This document shows positions 22,126 to 33,128 of a stretch of 64,000 nucleotides of DNA, piece after piece. How positions within the stretch are numbered: the stretch's first letter is position 1; each line of letters begins with the position of its first letter. Source of the DNA: Platanthera guangdongensis. Taxonomy: Eukaryota; Streptophyta; Magnoliopsida; Asparagales; Orchidaceae. Where the stretch lies: NCBI GenBank assembly GCA_039583875.1, contig CM077150.1, forward strand, positions 174,849,499 through 174,913,498, given 5' to 3'. The position numbers and the translations under genes are program-made. The notes beneath the pieces are model-generated. The model saw nothing but the letters and a program-made list of their open reading frames with translations, was not told the DNA's origin and searched no databases.

Positions 22126-22625
22126 NNNNNNNNNNNNNNNNNNNNNNNNNNNNNNNNNNNNNNNNNNNNNNNNNNNNNNNNNNNNNNNNNNNNNNNNNNN
22201 NNNNNNNNNNNNNNNNNNNNNNNNNNNNNNNNNNNNNNNNNNNNNNNNNNNNNNNNNNNNNNNNNNNNNNNNNNNNNNNNNNNNNNNNNNNNNNNNNNNN
22301 NNNNNNNNNNNNNNNNNNNNNNNNNNNNNNNNNNNNNNNNNNNNNNNNNNNNNNNNNNNNNNNNNNNNNNNNNNNNNNNNNNNNNNNNNNNNNNNNNNNN
22401 NNNNNNNNNNNNNNNNNNNNNNNNNNNNNNNNNNNNNNNNNNNNNNNNNNNNNNNNNNNNNNNNNNNNNNNNNNNNNNNNNNNNNNNNNNNNNNNNNNNN
22501 NNNNNNNNNNNNNNNNNNNNNNNNNNNNNNNNNNNNNNNNNNNNNNNNNNNNNNNNNNNNNNNNNNNNNNNNNNNNNNNNNNNNNNNNNNNNNNNNNNNN
22601 NNNNNNNNNNNNNNNNNNNNNNNNN
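22126..22625. other. Assembly gap (500 N)
   Basis: Exactly 500 N, which looks like a nominal gap length. Open frames reported across it are artefacts. The flanks are same-family sequences in opposite orientation. Confidence 0.98.
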
Positions 22626-23571
22626 TTACCCAAAGTCTACGTGATTATATTGTACGGTTGCATGGTGTGCCCGCAGTATTGGTTAGTGACCGAAGGATGG
22701 ACGGTTTACATCGAAGGATTGGAGGTTTGGTGCATAGTAATGTTTGGGGTTGGGGGGGGGGAACTAAGCTGAGTTTCATCACAGCCTTTCATCCACAAAC
22801 GGATTGTCAGACGAGAGGGTCAACAGGACTATGGAGGACATGCTTCGCATGTGCATCCTAGATTTCAGAAAGCATTGGGAGGATCACCTGTGTATGGTGG
22901 AGTTTGCGTATAACAACAGCTTTCAGGCGAGCATTGGTATGGCGCCTTTCGAAGCCTGGTATGGGAGGAAGTGTCGTACGCCGTTGTCTTGGTTGGAGGC
23001 AGGTGAATCGAAGTTGTATAAACGTCAAGCGGTCGAATACGCCACTTCAATGGTGCATATAATTCAGGAAAGGTTGAAGATCGCTCAGGATAGACAGTCA
23101 AAGTACTATAACGCCAAGCATAGGAATGTGGAGTTCAGTGTTGGCGACATGGTGTATCTAAAAATACAGCCGTTCAAGGGTGTATCGCGGGTTCGACGCT
23201 TGAAGAAGCTGAGTCCGAGATACCTTGGACCATTTAAAATCCTAGAGCGTGTTGGCGAGGCGGCGTATAGATTGAAGCTATCAGTGGAGTTAAGTGGGAT
23301 ACATGATGTGTTCCACATGTCGGTGTTGCGTAAGGCAGTGCAAGAGCCTTCGCAGATCATTGAGGACAATCAAGTACCGGTTGATTATGAGTTGACAACA
23401 AGGGTCAAGCCGGTACGTATTGAAGATGTTGCAGTCAAACGACTCTGTAACAAGGAGGTCCGGATGGTTAAAGTTCGTTGGGATAACTACGGACGGGAGG
23501 AGCTTTCTTGGGAGCGAGAGCAAGCTATGTTGGAAGAATACCCCGAGTTATTTCATTCAGGTAACATTTAA
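22626..23571 (+). pseudogene. Element D integrase C-terminal half and chromodomain-like end
   Basis: Near the gap (22626-22810) the sequence aligns with C's integrase only with several small indels and a run of ten G, so contig-end errors are likely. From 22804 it reads cleanly: ERVNRTMEDMLRMCILDF, YNNSFQASIGMAPFEAWYG, LSPRYLGPFKILERVG, PVRIEDVAVKRLCNKEV, SWEREQAMLEEYPELFHSG, then a stop. Everything upstream is in the gap or missing. Confidence 0.85.
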
Positions 23572-23590
23572 TTTTGTGTACCTTTTGTTT

Positions 23591-23625
23591 AATTTCGGGA
23601 CGAAATTCCTTAAGTGGGGGAGATT
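23591..23625 (+). other. Element D 3' signature and polypurine tract
   Basis: AATTTCGGGACGAAATTCC then TTAAGTGGGGGAGATT immediately before the LTR. Confidence 0.85.
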
Positions 23626-25585
23626 TGTAACGCCCCGAAAATTGTATTTGATTCAGTCGCGTAAAATGGAATTTTTGGTGCCTGTATAGGGGTACACGGC
23701 CGAGGACACGGGCGTGTCCAAGGCCGTGTCTGGCTGGTGTTTTGGCCGATTTCATCCCGAGAAGGACACGACCACGAACACGACTGCATGACACGGGCGT
23801 CTGCCTACCCGTGTCAGTACCCGTTTTTCAGTTGGGTCGTGTCGGTTGGCGTGGCGGTTATGTGTGACACGCCACCGATCACGGGCATGTCGAGAGACAC
23901 GACACGGCTGTGTCAGGTGGGACACGGGAGTGTCTGCGCCCGTGTGAGTCTCTGTGTTCGACGATCGTGCCTGGATCGAGGCACATGGCCTAGGACACGG
24001 CTGTGTGACAAGCCGTGTTCGGCCCAGGTTTGGAGATTTTTGAGCGGATCTGAGCCGTTCATTTTCTTTTAATAAGATCCAACGGACCAGATGGTTTCCT
24101 ACTCTGTTAAGGCCGAGAATAGGGGAGTTAGTCCTTCATTTCTCTCCAAGGCTTTCTCTTTCCAAGGTGTTAGAGAGAGGAGTAAGAAGAAGGAGGATTC
24201 CGGCCACCAGTGGAGCATCGGAGCACCGTTTTGAGATCTGAGAGCGTATCCATGGAGGAAAGTTCGTTACGAAGAGTACTGTCCGTGTAGTTTTTCCTTG
24301 GCGCCAAAGAGGACTACAAGTGTAACGATTCTCTACTTGAGCATGGGAAGCTCTTTCTTTCTGCATAGGGAATCCCGCTCCCGCGAGTGTGCGGTGAGTG
24401 CGTGGTGTTCCTTGGGGTTAATGTGAATAGTCCCCCCTTGTGATGCATATAGAGTCCGGAATCGAAGTACGGGCATAGGCATTGTGTGTGAAGCCTACCT
24501 GGACGTGTATTGTCTGAATCGGTGATGTTACATTTGATATGTTTTCCTGGAGAAGACTCCGTGCTTTGGGTTTTCGGGTTTCTACGCGGTAGATTGAGTA
24601 GGGATCCTTGGAGGTTAGCTCTAAGGCGCACCCGGAAAACTGAGCGGAATCGTTGTTCTGCTAACTTGGCGGTCTCGGAACCGTCCTTGAACATAACTGG
24701 GTTATGTGATTGTTTGGAAAATGTTGGGATCCGAGAAAACCTTGGCTCGTGCATACATCTTAATGTGAACTATGAGGTTGAGCAACGAATAAGTGGAATT
24801 GGACATGGGCTGTGTGGTTCGGTGCGAGAGACCCGAAAAGGTGACTGGCCGTTGGCATAGTCGGGAGCCTTAGACTAGTCAGGGTCAGAAAGGCTAAAAT
24901 GCTTATATTGTTGCCATCCTGGGGGTGGTGGTGAAGCCGCTGAAGTGTCAGGATTCACCGTTAATGTGCCCTGAGTGCACGGGGTGTTTGGCCGTGCGAG
25001 CCTACACCTGTGGCGAAATATATAGTTGCACTTTATTGTTTAGCTGGGCTAATGAATTGCAGGGAAGGAGCACCGCCGTCCCGACATAGGGGCGGGGTCG
25101 TTATAATTTGGTCGGCTTTTGGCTGACCGTTGCTTTGTTTGCCACCGTGCGGTGGAATGTGCTTGCAGGTACTGCGGAGCCGAGTAACAAATAGCGGGCT
25201 GGAGCCCATATTGCAGTGCTGGCCCTAGAAGGCAGTAAAGAATAGTTGTACTTTACTTTTGTCATGTGTGGCCGGCCTGCGAGCCGATGCATGGAAAACA
25301 CTATTTATTAAGTGAACTATTGTAAGTCCATAAGGTCATGTACCCTTTTAGTGTATTTTGGGTTTCATTCCAGTAGTGTCGTTGTGGACATTCATGTTTA
25401 TTGGATTTAAGTTTTGGGTTCTTTCAACTTTAAAAGCTTCCGCTAGAATGCTCTGTGTAGGACGAGTAGTCTTAATTGGATAGTTTGAATATTCTTATGT
25501 AACCCTTCCGACTGTCTGTGGTATATGGCATTGGGTTCCAGCTGGACCTTCTGCTATATGCCATGTGACGGATGGGGGTGTTACA
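23626..25585 (+). mobile_element. Element D 3' LTR (1,960 bp)
   Basis: Starts TGTAACGCCCCGAAAA, ends GGGGGTGTTACA. U3 has fewer palindromes than C (one near 23700 with core GGACACG-GG-CGTGTCC) and the distal half is strongly C-like. The 3' flank CCGGA has no visible partner because the 5' end is lost in the gap. Confidence 0.9.
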
Positions 25586-25659
25586 CCGGATGAGTCAGGA
25601 GGTCATGTATCTTAAAATTTTCCCCGTTTGAAGATGTTGAATTTAGTTTGGTTCGAATG

Positions 25660-27790
25660 GCATGTCTAGCCCCACCCCCGAGAGGATCTCCTCATCTAGG
25701 CTCCCACTAGCGGGATGGGTCGAATGTGCCTCGGTGGCAAGAAGGAACCAACCCCCGAGAGGATCTCCTCATACAGGCTCCCACTAGTGGGATGGGTCGA
25801 ATGTGCCTCGGTGGCAAGAAGGTTCCAACCCGGAAAGGATCTCCTCATCCAGGCTCCCACTAGCTAGATGGTCGAGTGTGCCTCGGTAGTAAGTTCTTAT
25901 CCTGAGAGGATCTCCTCATCCAGTCTCCCACTAGCTGGATGGGTCAAATGTGCCTCGGTGGCGAGAAGGTTCCAGCCCCGAGAGGATCTCCTCATCCAGA
26001 CTCCCACTAGCTGGATGGGTCGAATGTGCCTCGGTGGCGATAAGGTTCCCACCCCGAGAGGATCTCCTCATTCAGGATCCCACTAGCTGGATGTGTCGAA
26101 TGTGCCTCAGTGGCGAGAAGTTTCCAACCCTGAGACGATCTCCTCATCCAAGCTCCCACTAGCTGGATGGGTCGAATGTACCTCGGGGGCTAGAAGGAAC
26201 CAACCCCGAGAGGATATCCTAATCCAAGCTCCCACTAGCTGGATGGGTTGAATGTGTCTCGGTAGTAAGTTCTTATCCCAAGAGGATCTCCTCATCCAGG
26301 TTCCCACTAGCTGGATGGGTCGAATGTGCCTCTATGCCGAGAAGGTACCAACCCCACAGAGGATCTCCTCATCCAGGCTCGCAATAGCTGGATGAATCGA
26401 ATGTGCCTCGGTGGCGAGAAGGTTCCAACCCCGACAGAATCTCCTCATCCAGGCTCTCACTAGCTGGATGGGTCTAATGTGCCTCAGTGGAGAGAAGGAA
26501 CCAACCCCCGAGAGGATCTCCTCATCTAGGCTCCCACTAGCTGGATGGGTCGAATGTGCCTCGGTGGCGAGAAGGTTCCAACAACGAGAGGATCTCCTCA
26601 TCCAGGATCCCACTAGCTGGATGGGTCGAATGTGCCTCGGTAGTAAGTTCTTATCCCGAGAGGATATCCTCATCCAGGCTCCCACTTGCTGGATTGTTCG
26701 AATGTGCCTCGGTGGCAAGAAGGTTCCAACCCCAAGAGGATCTCCTCATCCAGGCTCCTACTAGTTGGATGGGTTGAATGTGCCTTAGTGGTGAGAAGGT
26801 TCCAACCCTGAGAGGATCTCTTCATCCAGGCTGCTACTAGCTGGATTGGTCGAATGTGCCTCGGTGGAGAGAAGGTTCCAACACCGAGAGGATCTCCTCA
26901 TCTAGGCTCCCACTAGCTGGATTGGTCAAATGTGCCTCGGTGGCGAGAAGGAACCAACCCTGAGAGGATCTCCTCATCGAGTCTCCCACTAGTTGGATGG
27001 GTCGAATGTGTCTCGGTAGTACTTGTCCCAAGAGGATTTCCTTTTCCAGGCTCCCACTAGCTAGATGGGTCGAATATGCCTCGATAGAGAGAAGGAACCA
27101 ACCCCCGAGAGGATCTCCTCATCTAGGCTCCCACTAGCTTGATGGGTCGAATTTGCCTCGATGGCGAGAAGGTTCCAAACCCAAGAGGATCTCCTCATCA
27201 ACTCTCCCACTAGCTGGATGGGTCGAATGTTCCTTGGTGGAGAGAAGGTTCCAACCAAGAGTGGATCTCCTCATCCAGGCTCCCACTTGCTGGATGGGTC
27301 GAATGTGCCTCGGTGGTAAGAAGGTTCCAACCCACAGAAGATCTCCTCATCCATGATCCCACTAGTTGGATGGGTCGAATGTGCCTCGGTGGCGAGAAGG
27401 AACCAAGCCCGAGTGGATCTCCTCATCCTGCATGCTCCCACTAGCTGGATTGGTCAAATATGCCCCAGTAGTAAGTTCTTGTCCCGAGAGGATCTCCTCA
27501 TACAGGCTCCCTCTAGTTGGATGGGTCGAATGTACCTCGGCAATGTGAAGGAATCAACCCCCGAGAGGATCTCCTCATCCAGGCTCCTGCTAGTTGGATG
27601 TGTCGAATGTGACTCAGTGGCAAGAAGGCTCCAACCCCGAGAGGATCTCCTCATCCAGGTTCCCACTAGCTGGATGGGTCGAATGTGCCTCGGTAGTAAG
27701 TTCTTGCCCCGAGAGGATCTCTTCATCCAGACTCCCACTAGCCGGATGGGTCGAATGTGCCTCGGTGGCGAGTAAGTTCCAACCCCAGAG
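25660..27790. repeat. Minisatellite, 72-77-bp units, about 28 copies
   Basis: Each unit contains GAATGTGCCTCGG, a variable middle, GAGAGGATCTCCTCATCCAG and CTCCCACTAGCTGGATGGGTC. Two types alternate irregularly: a 76-77-bp form with GAGAAGGTTCCAACCCC and a 72-bp form with TAGTAAGTTCTTATCCC. Unit length is not a multiple of three, and open frames through it have no coding character. A polypurine tract and LTR start follow, so it is probably an element's 3' untranslated region. Confidence 0.88.
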
Positions 27791-27925
27791 GGTATCTCAC
27801 CACCCAGGCTCCCATTAGCGGGCATGGCAGGTTGACCCCTCGGCGATGTTAAGTGAATTCTACTCAGAGTGGATCTCACCACCCAGGGTCCCATTAGCTG
27901 GCATGGCAGGTTGACCCCTCGAAGA
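27791..27925. repeat. Diverged 82-bp dimer at the minisatellite edge
   Basis: Two copies of a related unit (TCTCACCACCCAGG, CCCATTAGC, GGCATGGCAGGTTGACCCC) spaced 82 bp. The shared CTCCCAxTAGC core suggests an offshoot of the main array. Confidence 0.65.
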
Positions 27926-28008
27926 GGCCATGTATTTTCGGTTGCGAGAGAGCTACACTCAGTGAATACGTTGAGTTGGATGTTTCTTTTCGAGCATGGA
28001 ACTTGCTC

Positions 28009-28140
28009 AAAAAGAGCGGGGATTGTGTACAACCCAGTATTCGCGGAGTGGGGTCCCCCGACTGGCGCAAGGCTTGCTACACATTTTTAAGCTTTTTAGT
28101 GGGTTTTACACTCATGGAGGCAAATTTATGGTTAATCTTG
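28009..28140 (+). mobile_element. Element M polypurine tract and first 115 bp of its 3' LTR
   Basis: AAAAAGAGCGGGGATTG (28009-28025) is followed by TGTACAACCCAGTATTC, the start of an LTR. On the opposite strand, elements G (44076) and the solo LTR (50449) start TGTACAACCCCATAT, so M belongs to that family. Element E interrupts it at 28141. Confidence 0.6.
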
Positions 28141-29393
28141 TGAAAGAGACAGATCTTAACTGAACTAATTAGAGTAAAATCATAGCACAGAATAAAAAAA
28201 GAAGATGAAGCAACCAGAAGAGACACAAGGATTTTATAGTGGTTCCCCAAATCTAGGTAGTCCACTCTTCTACCACCCTGGTAGGAATCTACTCAGGGTT
28301 TTGATCAGGTGACTGCCACTAATGGGTTTTGATCAGGTCCCCAAAAACCAACTCAAGTCTTTTGGAAGGAGACTTGCAACCAGGAATCACTTTTGAAGGG
28401 AGATGACAAACCTTTATACAGGAGGTGGTGAGAGAGTGATTTTATCTTCTCTATCAACAATCAGAGAGAGATTCAAGTGGATATGATGTTAGCAAATAGC
28501 TCCCCCTGAGATATTGATTGGTTCAGGTTAGCAGGAAGCTTTGCTGCAGGGTGATAGGCCTTCACAGTGATGATGTCTCCAGCAGGCTTCTTAGACTGAT
28601 ATTGATTTGTTGTCTCTTGAAAGCCTGGAGCTGATGAAGAACTCTGATGATTATTTTCTTGGTGATGCAGAGTTCCTTTCTTTGTAAAAGACCTTTTTAC
28701 TTCTTCTTGTGTTCTGGGTGTATTCTGTCTGTCTGTTCTATATTCTTCCCTTTATTTGAATTCTGTAGATTTTATGGCGGAAGAAACATTCCCGAGAGTG
28801 AAGATCCTTTGAAAATTGATCCTTACTTAATTCTTCTATAACTGTCTATTTGAATGACTATTTTCACTGGGAATGTTGACTGTAATTAATCCGTAATTAG
28901 TTCTGCCAACTGTTACTGATTGCTCAGAAATCATCGACCTGAACTTTCGTCGAGTTCAACAATGGTCGACCTGAGTTCGACATTCGTCGAACTCAGCTAG
29001 ATTCATCGAGCTGAATATCTTGCCTGCATTCGTCGACCGAAGCTTCCAGTTCGTCGAGCTCAGTTTCTATTTCGTCGAGCTGATAAACTGACTTGCTAAT
29101 TTTATCGAGCTGAGCAAGTGTTGTCCACCAATCGTCGACCTGAGTTCGAAGTTCGTCGAACTCAGCTTCTGTCATCATTCATTGACTTGAGCTTTCGTCA
29201 TTCGTCGAACTGCGTTCGACGATCGTCGAGTTGATTCTCTTACTTTGTCTTAACTGCATTACTTTCAGCAATTCTGGAGCTCTTCTGAATGACCTGTCCG
29301 GAAATAGTCCTATGACCCATGACTATACATGTTGGGTCATTCTAAGCAACCCTAATAGTGTTCCTTGCCTAAATCCTAACTGGGGTTCTAACA
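28141..29393 (-). mobile_element. Element E 3' LTR (1,253 bp)
   Basis: On the - strand it starts TGTTAGAACCCCAG and ends GTCTCTTTCA. It closely matches 30778-32010. 28928-29240 is rich in TCGTCGAxCTGAG motifs. Confidence 0.88.
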
Positions 29394-29407
29394 ATCTCCC
29401 CCTATTT
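29394..29407 (-). other. Element E polypurine tract
   Basis: On the - strand AAATAGGGGGAGAT abuts the LTR start TGTTAG. Confidence 0.75.
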
Positions 29408-29715
29408 GGGTGAGGACACTATTTACATAAATATAAATGAAATACAAGGCAATTAAATACAATTAAATCTGGATCAAGTACTTCTGCTGTTGTTGTTGCT
29501 GTTGTTACAGCTGTTGTTGATCCTTGCCCAAATCTACAGCATTATAATCTGTTGTTGTTGCTGCTGCTATAATCCCCACAAACTGCTGCTACTGCTGGAA
29601 TTTCTGCAGCTTCATTTACAGGCATCTCCCCCTATATGCATAGCCTGGCACAACTTATTTAGCCACTGATATCCTGTGTATTTGCTGGATTGAATTCTTT
29701 TCCTGCAAGGAGATG

Positions 29716-29991
29716 TTAGGAGTTATGGACCCAAAAAACCTTGGGTCCTGGTTCTCTTTTATAATAATCAGAAATAAAAGAATAAAAATTTATGTTTTGA
29801 AATTCTGAGTTCGACGAAAAAAATTTTCGTCGACCTGAGTTCGACGAATGATATTGAGATCGTTGATCTCTATTCACAGAATGATAATAATTGTTTTCTG
29901 TTATCCATTTTCGACAATCTCTGTTTGACGAATTAAATTTGTTTCGTCGAGCACAGAGTCCTGAATATTTCAAAGCAAAATCTTTGTTCAT
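29716..29991 (-). pseudogene. Element E remnant of the gag-protease junction
   Basis: The frame ends YYKREPGPKVFWVHNS. GPKxxWVPK is the conserved phrase just before the protease of long-gag copia elements (compare QGPKRI in element L). The rest is low-complexity and contains TCGACGAA motifs. A deletion must remove everything between here and the polypurine tract. Confidence 0.55.
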
Positions 29992-30165
29992 AGTTCGTCG
30001 ATCTGAGTTCGATGAATAGTATTGATGTCGTCGATCTCCGTTCGACGAAATATTTTGAACTAAGATTTTCTGATGATTTTCATGTGATAATCTGAAATCA
30101 ATATTAAATGTAGCTGAAGAAGAGTCAATGGAAGAAATAACATGATCCTCTTCATCTAATTTACA

Positions 30166-30606
30166 CTATGATTCTTCAAATTCTTCAGCATAGCTGCTCC
30201 GAAAAGCATCTATTGCCATTAGGCAAAATTCTTTTGCTATTATTTCTTCTTCATCCTCAGTCGTGCAGGATGAAGCATCTGAGTCAGTCCAAGGTTCAGC
30301 ATGAAATGGTCTTTCTGTTGCTGATCCAGTAGCCAATGCTGTGAGGGAGTCCCACATCTCTTTTGCAGATGAACATTCAGCAAGTTCTTCAAAAATGTCA
30401 TCAGACATTGACTGTGCCAGAATGTTCATTGCTTGTGCATCAGCAATCTTCATCTTTTGCTGGGCATCTGTCCATTGGGATGATGGAACATCATCTGGAC
30501 TTGTTGTTTGCTGAGGTTGAGCTGGACCTAACAAAATAGATTTAAAGATGTTTTCATCAATGGAGTCCATATAAAATCTAATCCTTGTCTTCCGTAGTGC
30601 AAGCAT
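30166..30606 (-). pseudogene. Element E gag fragment (copia type)
   Basis: A 146-codon frame with the copia gag N-domain: FYMDSIDENIFKSILLGP, WTDAQQKMKIADAQAMNIL and ECSSAKEMWDSL. It then jumps to the acidic WTDSDASSCTTEDEEE and EFCLMAIDAF segment normally found further along. The join at about residue 95 indicates an internal deletion. Confidence 0.75.
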
Positions 30607-30762
30607 ATCTAGATTGCATATGGGTAGTCTGGTGCTTGAAAACTCATCAAGTTATGTCATGATAACTCTAAAGATATTTAAGATCTATCAAAGCATCTTT
30701 TTGTTCAGGTGTTAGCCTGTAAAACCAATACAACCTCTCAGGTGTGGTAGTTTAACCAACCT

Positions 30763-30775
30763 GGATCTGATACCA
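30763..30775 (-). other. Element E primer-binding site
   Basis: On the - strand TGGTATCAGATCC, two bases inside the 5' LTR end. Confidence 0.88.
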
Positions 30776-30777
30776 AT

Positions 30778-32010
30778 TGAAAGAGACAGATCTTAACTGA
30801 ACTAATTAGAGTAAAATCACACCACAGAATAAAGAAAGAAGATCAAGCAACCAGAAGAGACACAAGGATTTTATAGTGGTTCCCCAAATCTGGGTAGTCC
30901 ACTCTTCTACCACCCTGGAAGGAATCCACTCAGGTTTTTGATCAGGTGACTTCCACCAATGGGTTTTGATCAGGTCCCCAAAAACCAATTCAAGTCTTTT
31001 GGAAGGAGACTTGCAACCAGGAATCACTTTTAAAGGGAGATGACAACCCTTTATATAGGAGGTGGTGAGAGAGTGATTTTATTTTCTCTGTCAACAATCA
31101 GAGAGAAGATTCAAGTGGATATGATGTTAGCAAATAGCTCCCCCTGAGATATTGATTGGTTCAGGTTAGCAGGAAGCTTTGCTGCAGGGTGATAGGCCTT
31201 CGCAGTGATGATGTCTCCAGTAGGCTTCGTAGACTGATATTTATTTGTTGTCTCTTGAAAGCCTGGAGCTGATGAAGAACTCTGACGATTATTTTCTTGG
31301 TGATGCAAAGTTCCTTTCTCTATAAAAGCCCTTTTTACATCTTCTTGTGTTCTGCGTGTATTCTTTCTGTCTGTTCTATATTCTTCTCTATACTTGAATT
31401 CTGTAGATTTTATGGCGGAAGAAACATTCCCGAGAGTGAAGATGCTTTGGAAATTGATCCTTACTTAATTCTTTTGTAACTGTCCGTTTGAACGGCTATT
31501 TTCACTGGGAATGTTGACTGTAATTAATCCGTAATTAGTTCTGCTAACTGTTACTGATTGCTCAGAAATCATCGACCTGAACTTTCGTCGAGTTAAACAA
31601 TCGTCGACCTGAGTTCGACATTCATCGAACTCAGCTAGATTCGTCGAGCTGAATATCTTGCCTGCGTTCGTCGACCGGAGCTTGCAGTTCGTCGAGCTGA
31701 GAAACTGACTTGCAAATTTTTTCGAGCTGAGCAAGTGTTGTCCACCAATCGTCGACCTGAGTTCGACATTCGTCGAACTCAGCTTCTGTCATAATTCTTC
31801 GACCTAAGCTTTCGTCGTTCGTCGAACTGCGTTCGACGATCGTCGAGCTGATTCTCTGACTTTGTCTTAACTGCATTTCTTTCAGCAATTCTGGAGATCT
31901 TCTGAATGACCTGTCCGGAAATAGTCCTATGACCCATGACTATACATGTTGGGTCATTCTAAGCTACCCTAATAGTGTTCCTTGCCAAAATCCTAACTGG
32001 GGTTCCAACA
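30778..32010 (-). mobile_element. Element E 5' LTR (1,233 bp)
   Basis: Matches the left LTR; on the - strand starts TGTTGGAACCCCAG. A TATA box (CTATATAAAG, complement of 31049-31058) places the transcription start just left of it. The TCGTCGA motif array lies at 31565-31850, upstream of that TATA box in U3. Confidence 0.88.
31049..31058 (-). promoter_or_regulatory. TATA box of LTR E
   Basis: CTATATAAAG on the - strand. The other LTR has the damaged form TGTATAAAGG at the matching site (about 28413-28422). Confidence 0.65.
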
Positions 32011-32070
32011 ATCTGCATTATATACAAGTAGGGGGAGGAAAAATTTGCGTAGCTTGATAATGCTTGTTGT

Positions 32071-33075
32071 ATCTTCTGAGGGGGGAGGGGGGGTTGTGCG
32101 GCGCGAGTCCGGCACCTGCCCCAGCATCCTCTCAGGGGGGCAGGTGCGGCGCGAGCCCGGCACCTGCCCCGGCCTCCTCACAGTGGGGTGGGTATGGTGC
32201 GTGGCCGGTACCAGCCCCAGCCTCCTCTCAAGGGGGCGGGTGTGGCGTGTGCCCGACAACCGTCTCGACCTCCTCTCAGCGGGGAGGGTGCAGTGCGAGC
32301 CCGACACTCTCCCCGGCCTCCTCTCAGGGGGGGCGGGTGCGGTACGATTCAGACACCCGCCCCAGCCTCCTCTCAGGGGGCGGGTGCGGCGCGAGCTCAA
32401 CACCCGCCCCGGCCTCCTCTCAGGAGGAGGGTGAGGCGCGAGCCCGGCACCCACCCCAGCCTCCTCTCAGGGGGCGGGTGCGGCCCAAGACCGGCACCCG
32501 CCCCGGCCTCCTCTTAGGGGGTGGGTGTGGCACGAGGCTGGTACCAGCCCCGACCTCCTCTCAGGAGGGCGGATGCGGCGTGAGGCCGACACCCGCCCTG
32601 ACCTTCTCTTAGGGCGGCAGGTGCGGCGCGAGCCCGACACCCGCACCGGCCTCCTCTCAGGGGGGCAAGTGCGGCGTGAGCCCGACACCCGCCCCAATCT
32701 CCTCTCAGGGGGGAGTGTGTAGCACGAGCCCGACACCCGCCCGGTTTCCTCTCAGGGGGGCGGGTGCGGCGCGAGCTCGACACTTACCCCAGCCTCCTCT
32801 CAGGGGGAGGGTGTGGTGCGAGCCCGACACCCGCCCGAGCCTCCTCTCACGGGGGTGGGTGCGACGCGAACCCGTCACCCTCCTTGGCCTCCTCTTACGG
32901 AGGCTGGTTTGCCGCGAGCCCGGCACCCGCCGCAGCCTCCTCTCAGGGGAATGGGTGCGGCGCGAGCCAAACACCCACCCCGGCCTCGTCTCAAGAGGGC
33001 AGGTGCGGCGCTAGCCCAACACCCGCCCCGGCCTCCTCTCCGGGGGGCGTGTGCGGCGCCGCCCGGCACTCACCC
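32071..33075. repeat. GC-rich 48-bp tandem array, about 20 copies
   Basis: Units contain CGGCCTCCTCTCAGGGGG, CGGGTGCGGCGCGAGCC and CGACACCCGCCC. The spacing of CCTCCTCTCA is 47-49 bp (32221, 32269, 32317, 32366, 32413). Because 48 is divisible by three, several frames on both strands stay open and give 16-residue repeats, but codon use and neighbours give no support for a protein. It may be the 3' untranslated region of an element. Confidence 0.85.
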
Positions 33076-33128
33076 TGACCTTCTCCACTAAGGTCTCACT
33101 CGGCTTGAGCAGTTCGCCCGAATTGAGC

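Larger units (their letters stand above)
28141..32010 (-). mobile_element. Element E: internally deleted Ty1/copia element
   Basis: Two LTRs (28141-29393 and 30778-32010), a Met-type primer site and a polypurine tract enclose only 1,384 bp. That interior holds a gag fragment and the stub of the gag-protease junction. Protease, integrase and reverse transcriptase are absent, so it could move only with proteins made elsewhere. No clean target duplication is seen. Confidence 0.85.

Noticed and set aside
22016..22861. Long open frames across 22016-22861 on both strands
   Set aside because: They run through 500 N and are artefacts; only the integrase part after 22804 is real.
25868..27818. Repeated frames with ERISSSRLPLAGW-like units
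   Set aside because: By-product of the 72-77-bp minisatellite; the frame changes from unit to unit because the period is not a multiple of three.
28141..32010. CRISPR-like or host tandem gene duplication reading of the paired 1.25-kb repeats
   Set aside because: Primer site, polypurine tract, TATA box and TG/CA ends show they are LTRs of one copia element.
28136..32015. Target-site duplication for element E
   Set aside because: Flanks TCTTG and ATCTG share only part of the sequence; AATCT occurs near both ends but also at the internal LTR border, so it proves nothing.
32045..33091. Proline/arginine-rich frames of 90-182 codons on both strands
   Set aside because: Produced by the 48-bp GC-rich tandem repeat; no domain, no start context, several overlapping frames equally open.
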